A stretch of DNA of 15,302 nt from CAZWVR01 sp964637235 (GCA_964637235.1 CAZWVR010000058.1:1-15302); one strand, 5' to 3'. Shown: positions 7,124 to 15,094, counted from the first letter of the stretch. Program-made: numbers and translations. Notes: generated by a model from the sequence alone, not told the origin.

Positions 7124-10100
7124 TAAAAATTATATTTTTCAAAAATGTCGTAAACGATAAGTAATATTGGCAGCTCATTTAGTGTTATTTTATTGACTTT
7201 TAGTGTATTGATTTCAATTATATTTTCATTTTCTATGTCAATAAGAGCTTCAATGTTTTTGTTTTTATATATGAAATAATTTTTTGTTTTTGTTAGAGAG
7301 TGTTTTTCTCCGAATTTATCTTTATAAATTAGTTCGTCAAAGTTTTTATAAAAGCCCCATGGGGATTGTTCAAAAGAGGTTATAGACAGATGGATTTTAG
7401 GTTTATCTATGTAAGGTTTTCCACTTGTTGGACAGAATGTAGAGCAATTACCACATTCATTGCACCAATCTGCGATATTGAAGGTTTGATATTTTTGTTT
7501 TATTTCAAAATATTCGTCTATCACGATGCTAAATCCTTCGGTAGTTTTAAAGATTGTATATATTGGAATTTTGCGAGGTTCAGTAATATATGTTTGATTT
7601 GCTAAGTTGGGGCAAACAGTAGTGCAGACACTACAATATTCATCGCATAACATACAGCGTTCGGCTTCGGCTTTTGCTTCTTCGGGTGAATAAGTTTTTA
7701 ATTTTATATTGAAGTCCAGAATTTTGCTTTCCGGAGGTTTAATAGGAGGTATTCGTTTATATTTTGCGAGTTTAAGTTGTTTGATGTTAATTTTTTTCTG
7801 TATTTTGAATTTAGTTGGTTTAAAGTCCGGGTTTTCTTTTTTTATAATTTGATAAGCAGCTTTTTTACCGTCGGCTATTGAGACTATTATAGATTTGCCG
7901 CCACGTGGGGCATCTCCACCAATAAAAATATTATTTAAAATAGTTTTTGGGAGAGTGTTTTCTACCCAGTATGTATCAGGGAAGAAAGGGCTGTCAGGTT
8001 TTTGCCCTACGGTAGGTATAAGAGAGTCTAATTGATGGATAAATTCGCTACCTTCAATAGGGGCAACAAGGGTTCTACCATCCGAAGTTTTGCCAATAAC
8101 TTGATTTTTAATCAATTTTATAGCTTTTACTTTATTATTCTCGTCGGTTATAATTTTTGTAGGAGATACTAATTCAATAATTTTAATTCCTTCGTTGAGA
8201 GCTTCAAAAATTTCTTCCTCATATGCAGGCATATCTTTGTATCTCCTTCTATAAAATATCACAACTTCTGAATCTTTGCCTGCGATTCTTTTGGCAATTC
8301 TTGCGGCATCGATAGCGGTATTACCTCCGCCGATTATTCCTATTTTTTTCCCTAAATTAAGGGATTTAGGATTTGTACGACTTTTATAAAAGAACAACAG
8401 AGGATCATATACACCTTTTGCGTTAATACCTTCTATTTTAAGTTTTACAAAATTGAAAGAGCCTGTTGCAATAAAAATATACTTATGTTTATTTTGGAGT
8501 TGAATAAATGCGTCTTTATCAATTTCGGTATTGTAATGGACTTTTATGCCGAGTTTAAGTATTCTTTTGATATCTTGTTCTACTATGTCGTTATTTAGTC
8601 GGAAAAGGGGGAGTGCATTTTTGACCATTCCACCGAGAGTGTCTGTTTTTTCATAAATTTCTACATCAAAGCCGTGTAGTTTTAGATAGAAAGCAGCGGA
8701 TAATCCTGCTACTCCACCGCCTATTATACCGACGGAAGCGGTATTTTTTACTTTTGTATGTGTAGGTGAGTAATTTTGGGCACCATATTCGGCAATAAAA
8801 CGTTTTATTTCCCTGATATTTAGAGCACTATCGTAATTTATACGTGTACATTTATATTGACAGGTATGATCGCAGCTGTATCCAGTTATTGTAGGGAAGG
8901 GATTATCTTGCATTACAGTATAAAAAGCTTCGGAGAGCCGCCCTTCTCTGACTAAGTACATATATTGAGGAACATCTTGATTTGTAGGGCAGGTTTCTTT
9001 GCAAGGAGCTTCTATGCAATCAAAATATTCGAGGGGTTTGTTTGTTTTTATGCTTGGATAAGAAAATCTATTTCTGCGATATTTATCTGAATTTAAAACG
9101 AAATTCGCATATTTCTCTAAGTTATGAAATTTTGCTTCTGCAATGTTATCTTTATTTGCTTTTTTTAGTATAAATTCTTCGATGCTTTTTGCTTTTATTT
9201 TTTTATTGGTATTTCTAAGATTTTCGTAATATTGATTAAGACGTCCGTAGCCACCGGGTTTTAACAAATCAGAGGAAACTGTTATAGGTTTAAGTCCACA
9301 AGCAAGAGTATCTTCAATATTAAAAGCATCTACTCCACCAGAGAATGAAATTTGTAGTTTATCTCCGAAAATTTTAGTAAATTCATAGGCAAGGTTAATA
9401 CCTATGGGATGCAAAGCTCTACCACTCATATACATCATTTCATTAGCGGGGTCAAAAATGTCTTTGTTATTTTTGCTTTCCAGTGTATTTGTAAGTTTTA
9501 TTCCGAAAAATAAATTTTGCTCTTGTGCTTTTTTCAGTAATCTTTTAATAATTCCTACTGCTTGATCAAATTTTAAATCGTGCTCAAAGGCTATATCGGG
9601 AACTTCTGTTGGGAAGCCTGCATTTTTTAGTATTTGACGTACTTTTTGTTTTCCAAGTAAAGTAGGATTTAATTTTATTATTGTATGTAGTTTTCTTTCT
9701 GTGATGAGGTATTGGGCGATTTGTTCTACTTCATCGGGAGGACAACCGTGCATAGTAGAAAGGGTAATATTATCAGTAATTTGTGACGGTATATTTATTT
9801 CTGAAATTTTTGGATATATTATGCTTATTTCTTTGATTTTTTTATTTAGTTCTTTTTGTGCATTTGTCATTTTATCTAAGAACCACTGGACGTTTTTTTG
9901 CATAATTCCATTATAGTCGTATCCTATACTCATGTTAAAGATAACACCGGGTTCATTAAAGCCGAGTTCGTGTGCTAATATATGTACTAAAATCCATGCA
10001 TTTAGGTATTCATCGAAGGACTGCTGTATTTTAAGTTCTTGGGACCATTCTACATTATAACCTTCATCTTGCATATCTATGCATGGCTTAGGAATTTCCA

Positions 10101-10383
10101 GTTCATCAAGTGTTTGAACTGTTTTAAGTTCAATAAAGCGAGCCCCTGCCAAATATGCAATAGCAATATTTTGTGCCATTTGGGTATGAGGTCCTGCTGC
10201 CACTCCTATTGGAGAGTGTAATTTTTTCCCAAGGTATTCCGTAGAGAAAAAATCATTTTTTTCTGGTCTAAAAATCAATTCCTTAGGTAGTCCAAGTATT
10301 TCTTCATTTTCTAAACCATCAATAAAAATTTTTACTAATTTTGGTAGTGATGTTGGATAGAATTTATCATTATAAAGTACCAT
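7123..10383 (-). CDS. ygfK: YgfK-type Fe-S flavoprotein oxidoreductase (putative selenate reductase subunit)
   Basis: The protein has 1086 residues. Residues 1-400 form a dihydroorotate-dehydrogenase-like barrel with YgfK hallmarks: AAGPHTQMAQNI, FIELKTVQTLD, TLSTMHGCPP, KLNPTLLG, GRALHP and SSDLLKPGGYGRL. Residues ~451-515 are a GltD-type Fe-S region (C456, C461, C465; C504, C508, C512). Then come an FAD site (GIIGGGVAG, ~552-560) and an NAD(P)H site (IGIIGGGNTA, 681-690). The C-terminus adds two cysteine clusters, C910/C913/C917/C920/C924 and C974-x2-C977-x2-C980-x3-C984-P, of ferredoxin type. E. coli YgfK is about 1030 residues; the barrel-first order is the reverse of mammalian dihydropyrimidine dehydrogenase. 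In E. coli and gut anaerobes ygfK lies with molybdenum hydroxylase and purine genes and is tied to anaerobic urate/purine breakdown; 'selenate reductase' is a historical label. None of those partners is here. It appears to head the operon. Confidence 0.92.
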   Translation of the reverse strand: MVLYNDKFYPTSLPKLVKIFIDGLENEEILGLPKELIFRPEKNDFFSTEYLGKKLHSPIGVAAGPHTQMAQNIAIAYLAGARFIELKTVQTLDELEIPKPCIDMQDEGYNVEWSQELKIQQSFDEYLNAWILVHILAHELGFNEPGVIFNMSIGYDYNGIMQKNVQWFLDKMTNAQKELNKKIKEISIIYPKISEINIPSQITDNITLSTMHGCPPDEVEQIAQYLITERKLHTIIKLNPTLLGKQKVRQILKNAGFPTEVPDIAFEHDLKFDQAVGIIKRLLKKAQEQNLFFGIKLTNTLESKNNKDIFDPANEMMYMSGRALHPIGINLAYEFTKIFGDKLQISFSGGVDAFNIEDTLACGLKPITVSSDLLKPGGYGRLNQYYENLRNTNKKIKAKSIEEFILKKANKDNIAEAKFHNLEKYANFVLNSDKYRRNRFSYPSIKTNKPLEYFDCIEAPCKETCPTNQDVPQYMYLVREGRLSEAFYTVMQDNPFPTITGYSCDHTCQYKCTRINYDSALNIREIKRFIAEYGAQNYSPTHTKVKNTASVGIIGGGVAGLSAAFYLKLHGFDVEIYEKTDTLGGMVKNALPLFRLNNDIVEQDIKRILKLGIKVHYNTEIDKDAFIQLQNKHKYIFIATGSFNFVKLKIEGINAKGVYDPLLFFYKSRTNPKSLNLGKKIGIIGGGNTAIDAARIAKRIAGKDSEVVIFYRRRYKDMPAYEEEIFEALNEGIKIIELVSPTKIITDENNKVKAIKLIKNQVIGKTSDGRTLVAPIEGSEFIHQLDSLIPTVGQKPDSPFFPDTYWVENTLPKTILNNIFIGGDAPRGGKSIIVSIADGKKAAYQIIKKENPDFKPTKFKIQKKINIKQLKLAKYKRIPPIKPPESKILDFNIKLKTYSPEEAKAEAERCMLCDEYCSVCTTVCPNLANQTYITEPRKIPIYTIFKTTEGFSIVIDEYFEIKQKYQTFNIADWCNECGNCSTFCPTSGKPYIDKPKIHLSITSFEQSPWGFYKNFDELIYKDKFGEKHSLTKTKNYFIYKNKNIEALIDIENENIIEINTLKVNKITLNELPILLIVYDIFEKYNF

Positions 10384-10394
10384 ATTTTTTTATA

Positions 10395-10425
10395 CAAAAG
10401 TAATGCTTTTAAATAAATCTGAAAA
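10395..10425 (-). promoter_or_regulatory. Candidate Bacteroidota-type promoter for ygfK
   Basis: On the minus strand TACTTTTG (10402-10395) matches the Bacteroidota -7 consensus TAnnTTTG exactly. A TTTTC (10425-10421) lies 18 nt upstream, where a -33 TTTG-like element is expected. Transcription would start near 10389, leaving a 5' leader of only about 6 nt before the ygfK ATG. The -33 match is imperfect and the region is AT-rich. Confidence 0.42.
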
Positions 10426-11772
10426 ATGAAATATTCTATTATTGACATAAAGAAAAGTAAGCAAGTGTTGTTGCTTAAAGCTATTTTGATTTACTTTTTT
10501 GTTTCAATAGTAATGATTGTTCTCCTTTTGTTTGTCTTGAATTATAAGCATATCGCTTATACTTTTCTGTTGAGTATTTTAATTTTAATTATAGTTATTT
10601 TTCCTTTGAAAGAGGGAAAGATATATACAGCAGTGTTTTTAATTACAAATTTTTTTGCATTATTTTTTTTAGTTATTTCTTTTGATGCGAATATTTATAA
10701 AGATTTATTATTTTTTTTAAGTACCAGATTTGCAGTTATTTTTTCGGCGATGGTACCTCTGATAGTACTTGATATTCGTAATCGAAAAAAGTTAATATAT
10801 TCCTCAGTACTGGCTGTTTTTATAAGTATTACTTTTGATTTATGGCATTTAGTAAATAATAGTTTGCCTACTGGTTATTATAAAAGTAAGATTTTACTTT
10901 TTAATATAAGTTTTATGTCTATATTCATTTTTTTATACGTGTTATTGCTTATTTTTCAATTTTTTACAGTTAAATATGAAGGTTTAATATTAGAAAGTCG
11001 GAAAGAGATTTTAAAAATAAATGAGCGTTTACAGTCCAATATGAATTATGCAAAGAATATTCAGGAATATCTTCTTAGTGGGAAAAAGTATCTCAAACAA
11101 TATTTTAGGGATTTTACTTTAATTTTTAAGCCGAAGGAAGTTGTAAGCGGTGATTTTTATTTAATTCGGCGGATGGGAGAAAAAATTTTAATTATAGTAG
11201 GAGATTGTACGGGGCATGGTGTTTCGGGAGCTTTTTTAACTATATTAGCAATAAGTTTTATAGAAAATTTTATAGCCATTCACAATAACTTTTCTGCAGC
11301 AGAAATATTAGAATTTTTACGTGAAAGATTTATAGATATTTTTTCTAAAAAAAGAAAAAGAAAAGTATTATCAGATGGGATGGATGCTGCTATTGTGTTG
11401 ATAGATAGGCGAAATAGAGTTATAAATTATGCAGGAGCTCATATGCCAATATTATTTATTTCTGATGGCAACATTATTAAATATAAAGCTACTTTAAATT
11501 ATGTAGGATATAATCGTATAATGCGCGATTTTGAGAATATATTTTTTGAGTATAAGTCCGGGGATATGTTATATATGTTTTCTGATGGATACTATGACCA
11601 GTTGAATTCCGAGTATAAAAAGTTTTCGTTCAATAGATTTAAGAAGGTGATAGAGGAAATACATAGTAAACCTTTTGAAATACAAAAAGATATTTTTATT
11701 GAAAAGTTTAATAGTTGGCGAGGCAATATGGATCAAGTAGATGATGTGACTATTTTAGGTCTTACATTGTAA
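10426..11772 (+). CDS. Membrane-bound PP2C/SpoIIE-family serine/threonine phosphatase
   Basis: The protein has 448 residues. The N-terminal ~190 residues contain about six membrane helices (for example 17-38, 43-60, 68-86, 123-142 and 164-189). An amphipathic signalling helix follows (about 196-217, with NYAKNIQEYLL, a linker common before Bacteroidota SpoIIE domains). The C-terminal SpoIIE phosphatase domain (about 225-448) shows the metal-binding pattern: VVSGDFYL (D243), VGDCTGHGVSGAF (D260), DGMDAAIVLID (D320), FSDGYYDQ (D387) and QVDDVTIL (D439/D440). All metal ligands appear intact, so it should be an active Mn/Mg-dependent phosphatase acting on a phosphoprotein at the inner membrane, such as an anti-sigma-factor antagonist. 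No STAS protein or anti-sigma kinase is encoded nearby, so the substrate is unknown. The start ATG is 42 bp from the divergent ygfK start. A TAATTTTG at 10336-10343, inside ygfK, could be its -7 element, but this is weak. Confidence 0.88.
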   Translation: MKYSIIDIKKSKQVLLLKAILIYFFVSIVMIVLLLFVLNYKHIAYTFLLSILILIIVIFPLKEGKIYTAVFLITNFFALFFLVISFDANIYKDLLFFLSTRFAVIFSAMVPLIVLDIRNRKKLIYSSVLAVFISITFDLWHLVNNSLPTGYYKSKILLFNISFMSIFIFLYVLLLIFQFFTVKYEGLILESRKEILKINERLQSNMNYAKNIQEYLLSGKKYLKQYFRDFTLIFKPKEVVSGDFYLIRRMGEKILIIVGDCTGHGVSGAFLTILAISFIENFIAIHNNFSAAEILEFLRERFIDIFSKKRKRKVLSDGMDAAIVLIDRRNRVINYAGAHMPILFISDGNIIKYKATLNYVGYNRIMRDFENIFFEYKSGDMLYMFSDGYYDQLNSEYKKFSFNRFKKVIEEIHSKPFEIQKDIFIEKFNSWRGNMDQVDDVTILGLTL

Positions 11773-12789
11773 TTATAATTTTGGGCAAGGTATAGGTGCA
11801 TATCGTTTTTTACCTCTTAATAGAGGTGCAAAAGTATAAGTTAATGATATTTCGTGGGTACCACCAGCAGTTGTTAATAAGGTATTTACAGGTAGGTCGT
11901 AGCTATATCCGATTTTAAAATTAAGGATTTTATATCCAGCCAAAAATATGACAGCATCAACTCCTTTTGATTTGTCAATATTTAGATATGGCATACCTCG
12001 CACCCAGACGCCTAATACAAAAGGGTCGTGTTCCCAGTATCCTCCAATATCTAATTGGTCTGATAAAGCCATTAGTCTGTAATGATATGATACGAAAAAC
12101 CAATCCTCTGCGGAAGAGCTTCCTCTGCTTCTTTTAGACATTTTCCATTTATAGCCTCCATAAAAGGAGTATTTTAAAGGTACTTTATATGTGGGATCAT
12201 AAAAGCCGTCGGATGGACGAAATAAATGGTCTATAGTTAGTCCTATCCAAAAAACTGGCGAGTAGAACAATACAGAGGCTGTTGCATCTACATTGAGTTT
12301 GTTGATATCCGCAGGTTGTGGATATACAGGATTTTCTATAAGTGTACCATCTGGTTTTATGTGCGAAGGAAAGATTAGTTTTTGAATATCTACGGAACGT
12401 TGAGTGAGTTTGAATTCTACACCAGGACGAAAGTAAATTTTATAAGTATTGTCTAAAAGTCCATACCAAGAGTAAAGCACCCCAAATTCTGTTCGACGAA
12501 GATTACCTTGTCCTGCTTCGTCATTTATCAATAATACGCCGAATCCACTGTTTATTTTAGAGACGTGGAAGTCGTAGCCTAATGCATAAGTGACGAATAC
12601 ACCTTTTAGTTTTGCCCATTGGTCTCTATAAATAGCATTTATACGACTTTTTGTAGTCATTCCGGTAAAAGAGGGTGCTAATGCAGTAGGAGCTGCATAA
12701 AATTGCGAAAATTGCACATATTGCGAAAAAGCGTCAATTTCGCATAATACCAGAAAATATGCAATAATAATGTAGAGCTTGAATTTCAC
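11773..12789 (-). CDS. PorP/SprF-family outer-membrane protein (type IX secretion associated)
   Basis: This 338-residue protein starts with a signal peptide (hydrophobic IIIAYFLVL, likely cleavage after AFSQ, about residue 23). The mature start, QFSQFYAAPTALAPSFTG, is the typical PorP/SprF opening in which a Tyr/Pro-rich motif precedes the first beta strand. The rest is rich in alternating amphipathic strands with aromatic residues (for example YSWYGLL, YKIYFRPGVEF, DWFFVSYHYR) and fits a beta-barrel. PorP and SprF belong to the type IX secretion and gliding apparatus or to surface-adhesin export; many genomes carry several paralogs paired with a large adhesin. Here no adhesin or other por/spr gene is adjacent. 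The start codon is GTG. Its stop directly abuts the stop of the convergent phosphatase gene. Confidence 0.88.
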   Translation of the reverse strand: MKFKLYIIIAYFLVLCEIDAFSQYVQFSQFYAAPTALAPSFTGMTTKSRINAIYRDQWAKLKGVFVTYALGYDFHVSKINSGFGVLLINDEAGQGNLRRTEFGVLYSWYGLLDNTYKIYFRPGVEFKLTQRSVDIQKLIFPSHIKPDGTLIENPVYPQPADINKLNVDATASVLFYSPVFWIGLTIDHLFRPSDGFYDPTYKVPLKYSFYGGYKWKMSKRSRGSSSAEDWFFVSYHYRLMALSDQLDIGGYWEHDPFVLGVWVRGMPYLNIDKSKGVDAVIFLAGYKILNFKIGYSYDLPVNTLLTTAGGTHEISLTYTFAPLLRGKKRYAPIPCPKL

Positions 12790-12845
12790 AATTTTTCTTT
12801 TAATTTTTAACGACTAAAAAAAGCAAATATTTTGACAATTCAAAA

Positions 12846-12876
12846 CAAAAATAAGTAATTTCTTTTTAAAAAGAAA
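12846..12876 (-). promoter_or_regulatory. Candidate promoter of the PorP-like gene
   Basis: On the minus strand TATTTTTG (12853-12846) matches the Bacteroidota TAnnTTTG element, and TTTC (12876-12873) lies 19 nt upstream in the -33 position. The predicted leader is about 50 nt. The spacing and the TTTC element resemble the candidate ygfK promoter. The upstream half falls in an 18-bp palindrome. Confidence 0.4.
12859..12876. repeat. 18-bp perfect palindrome upstream of the PorP-like gene
   Basis: TTTCTTTTT is followed directly by AAAAAGAAA, a perfect 9+9 palindrome with no spacer. It overlaps the presumed -33 region of the PorP-like gene, so it could be an operator for a dimeric regulator. 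AT-rich composition makes chance a real alternative. Confidence 0.4.
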
Positions 12877-12974
12877 GGAAATTGCAGAATTTAATAGAAT
12901 TAGTGCAGAGTTTTGTGATATTATGTATAAAAGATAATGAGGTAGTCTTAGGTTAGAAGTTTGGTAATAGAGAT

Positions 12975-13025
12975 AAAAAAAAGCTGTCCGAAAACGCCGT
13001 AAGAGGAGTTGGGTTTCCGGACAGC
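12975..13025 (-). terminator. Rho-independent terminator of the groES-groEL operon
   Basis: Arms 12983-12995 (GCTGTCCGAAAAC) and 13013-13025 (GTTTCCGGACAGC) pair over 13 positions with one A-C mismatch and a 17-nt loop. Read on the minus strand the hairpin is followed at once by eight T residues (12982-12975). It begins 23 nt after the groEL stop, the classic layout for intrinsic termination. It is much more GC-rich than the surrounding DNA. Confidence 0.92.
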
Positions 13026-13048
13026 GTATAATGTGGTTATTTTTGTAA

Positions 13049-14686
13049 TTAGTACATATCCATACCAGCGCCAGCACCTGGCATAGCGGGAGCTTGTTTT
13101 TCTTCTTTTTCTTCTTCTACGATAACAGCTTCAGTAGTTAAGAACATACTAGCGATTGATGCAGCATTTTCAAGGGCTATACGAGAGACTTTTGTAGGAT
13201 CAATAACGCCGGCTTCAAGGAGATTTTCGTATTTGTCAGTTAGTGCGTTATATCCGAAGTCTCCGGTTCCTTCTTTTACTTTTTGTACCACGATGGAAGC
13301 ATCTAAGCCTGCGTTAGATACGATTTGACGAAGAGGTGCTTCCAGAGCATGTTTAATTATTTTTACGCCTAATTCTTCGTCGTGGTTATTTGTTTTGATC
13401 TCAGAGAGTTTATCAATTGCACGAATATAAGCTACACCTCCACCGGGTATAATACCTTCTTCTACGGCAGCTTTTGTAGCATTTATAGCATCTTCAATTC
13501 TATCTTTTTTCTCTTTCATTTCAACTTCAGAAGGAGCTCCTACATAAATTATAGCCACTCCGCCTGTGAGTTTTGCAGCTCTTTCTTCAAGTTTTTCACG
13601 TTGATAATCGGATGTAGCTTTTTCTATTTGTGCTTTTATAGTATTAATTCTGTTTTGTATTTTTTCAGGATCTCCTTTACCGCCTACTATTGTAGTATTT
13701 TCTTTATCCATTACTACTTTTTCAGCTTCTCCGAGCATTTCTAATGTAACGCTTTCCAGTTTCATTCCTTTTTCCTTAGAAACTACTACGCCACCGGTCA
13801 TAATAGCTATATCTTCAAGCATTTCTTTTCTATTATCACCGAAGCCCGGAGCTTTAACAGCTGCGACTTTGAATCCCGGATTACGCAGGCGGTTTAGTAT
13901 CAATAATGCAAGGGCTTCATCAGTAACGTCTTCTGCTATAATTACTAATGCTCTACCTTGCTGCAATACTTGTTCTATAATAGGCATTAAATCTTTCATT
14001 ACAGAAATCTTCTCGTCGTAAATTAAGATATATGGATGTTCATATACACCTTCTAATTTTTCAGCATCTGTAATAAAATAAGGAGATATATAACCACGAT
14101 CAAATTGTAAACCTTCTACTGTTTTAATATATGTTTCGGTACCTTTGGCTTCTTCAACAGTGATTACACCCATTGTGCCGATTTTCTGCATTGCATCGGC
14201 TATATGTTTACCTATTTCATAATCGTTATTAGCAGAAACAGCTGCTACGGATTTAATTTTTTCGTAGTCGTCGCCAACTTCCTTAGATTGTTCTTTAAGG
14301 CTTTCTTTAACAGCTTTAACTGCTTTATCTATACCACGTTTAATGTCCATAGGATTAGCACCGCCTGTGACATATTTTAAACCTTCATTGAGTATTGCTT
14401 GTGCTAAAACAGTAGCTGTTGTTGTTCCATCGCCAGCTTTATCGCCTGTACGAGATGCTACTTCTTTAACGAGTTGAGCTCCGGTATTCATGAAGTGGTC
14501 TGAAAATTCTATTTCTTTTGCTACTGTAACGCCGTCCTTAGTTATTTGAGGTGCACCGAATTTTTTTTCAATAACAACATTACGACCTTTGGGGCCTAAT
14601 GTAACTTTTACGGCATTTGCCAATCTGTCAACGCCTTCTTTTAATGCTGTTCTTGCTTGTAAATCAAATTTGATTTCTTTTCCCAT
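13049..14686 (-). CDS. groEL: Chaperonin GroEL (60 kDa, HSP60)
   Basis: The complete 545-residue GroEL assembles as a tetradecamer and folds proteins in the cytosol with ATP and GroES. The nucleotide-binding motif GDGTTTATV is present (D86 and T88-T90), as are the ATPase aspartate (D399, in EDAINATKAAVEEG) and the chaperonin signature AAVEEGIIPGGG (406-416 or so). The C-terminal tail is short, ending PGAGAGMDMY instead of the long GGM repeats of E. coli. The ATG at 14686 gives the standard start MGKEIKFDLQ. It follows groES by 34 bp with no separate promoter seen. The leader is A/T-rich and lacks a Shine-Dalgarno sequence. No residue expected in the active site appears missing. Confidence 0.98.
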   Translation of the reverse strand: MGKEIKFDLQARTALKEGVDRLANAVKVTLGPKGRNVVIEKKFGAPQITKDGVTVAKEIEFSDHFMNTGAQLVKEVASRTGDKAGDGTTTATVLAQAILNEGLKYVTGGANPMDIKRGIDKAVKAVKESLKEQSKEVGDDYEKIKSVAAVSANNDYEIGKHIADAMQKIGTMGVITVEEAKGTETYIKTVEGLQFDRGYISPYFITDAEKLEGVYEHPYILIYDEKISVMKDLMPIIEQVLQQGRALVIIAEDVTDEALALLILNRLRNPGFKVAAVKAPGFGDNRKEMLEDIAIMTGGVVVSKEKGMKLESVTLEMLGEAEKVVMDKENTTIVGGKGDPEKIQNRINTIKAQIEKATSDYQREKLEERAAKLTGGVAIIYVGAPSEVEMKEKKDRIEDAINATKAAVEEGIIPGGGVAYIRAIDKLSEIKTNNHDEELGVKIIKHALEAPLRQIVSNAGLDASIVVQKVKEGTGDFGYNALTDKYENLLEAGVIDPTKVSRIALENAASIASMFLTTEAVIVEEEKEEKQAPAMPGAGAGMDMY

Positions 14687-14720
14687 AATTTATTGTTTTT
14701 TTGGTTAGACAATTGAGTAA

Positions 14721-14990
14721 TTAAGATAATACTGCCAAAATATCATTTTTTTCAAGAATAAGATATTCTTCTCCGTCAATTTCATATTTTGTTCCTGCAT
14801 ATTTACTGTAAAGAATTTTGTCGCCTACTTTAATTTCTACGTCTTCTAATTTACCAATGGCTATTACTTCGCCTTCGGAAGGTTTTTCTTTTGCTGTTTC
14901 AGGGATATAAATGCCGCTCGGTGTCTTTTCTACGGCTTCAATAGGTTTTACTACTACTCTTTCTCCAACTGGACGTATTTTTGTTTTCAT
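14721..14990 (-). CDS. groES: Co-chaperonin GroES (10 kDa)
   Basis: This 89-residue protein begins MKTKIRPVGERVVVKP and shows the mobile-loop region EAVEKTPSGIYIPETAKEKPSEG, which contacts GroEL, and the C-terminal core GDKILYSKYAGTKYEIDGEEYLILEKNDILAVL. It forms the heptameric lid of the GroEL chamber. The frame is open to an earlier ATG at 15023 that would add 11 basic residues (MNILRAKKFRS); these are absent from ordinary GroES proteins, so the start at 14990 is preferred. It is the first gene of the groES-groEL operon. Confidence 0.95.
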   Translation of the reverse strand: MKTKIRPVGERVVVKPIEAVEKTPSGIYIPETAKEKPSEGEVIAIGKLEDVEIKVGDKILYSKYAGTKYEIDGEEYLILEKNDILAVLS

Positions 14991-15024
14991 AGACCTAAAT
15001 TTTTTCGCACGCAAAATATTCATA

Positions 15025-15094
15025 ATTTATGCCAAAGGCATATAACTGTCATTTTTGCAGGTAAATTAAAAAATTTTTTAGGATTTATGCCAAA
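15025..15094. repeat. 12-bp direct repeat upstream of groES
   Basis: ATTTATGCCAAA occurs at 15025-15036 and again at 15083-15094, 58 bp apart start to start, in the same orientation. On the coding (minus) strand both read TTTGGCATAAAT, which includes a TTTG like a Bacteroidota -33 element. They may be twin regulator sites or part of stacked promoters, but no perfect TAnnTTTG lies at the right distance. Confidence 0.45.
15028..15042. promoter_or_regulatory. Perfect inverted repeat upstream of groES, possible operator
   Basis: TATGCC-AAA-GGCATA has 6-bp arms and a 3-bp centre, lying 37 bp upstream of the groES start. Its left part is shared with one copy of the 12-bp direct repeat; the second copy lacks the right arm. 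It could be an operator for heat-shock control. It is unlike the CIRCE element (TTAGCACTC-N9-GAGTGCTAA) bound by HrcA, which is absent. Confidence 0.42.

Noticed and set aside
7123..10383. Dihydropyrimidine dehydrogenase or PreT/PreA fusion
   Set aside because: The barrel domain comes first, the reverse of dihydropyrimidine dehydrogenase, and the detailed motifs follow YgfK throughout.
12814..13077. 87-residue minus-strand reading frame overlapping the end of groEL
   Set aside because: It runs out of frame through the groEL C-terminus and straight through the terminator hairpin, and its protein has no recognisable pattern.
13382..13744. Plus-strand 120-residue reading frame inside groEL
   Set aside because: It is the complement of a highly conserved chaperonin coding region, with a Phe/Ser/Tyr-rich translation typical of an antisense shadow.
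14991..15023. Longer GroES from an ATG at 15023
   Set aside because: The 11 added residues do not fit GroES, and the internal Met aligns with the usual family start.
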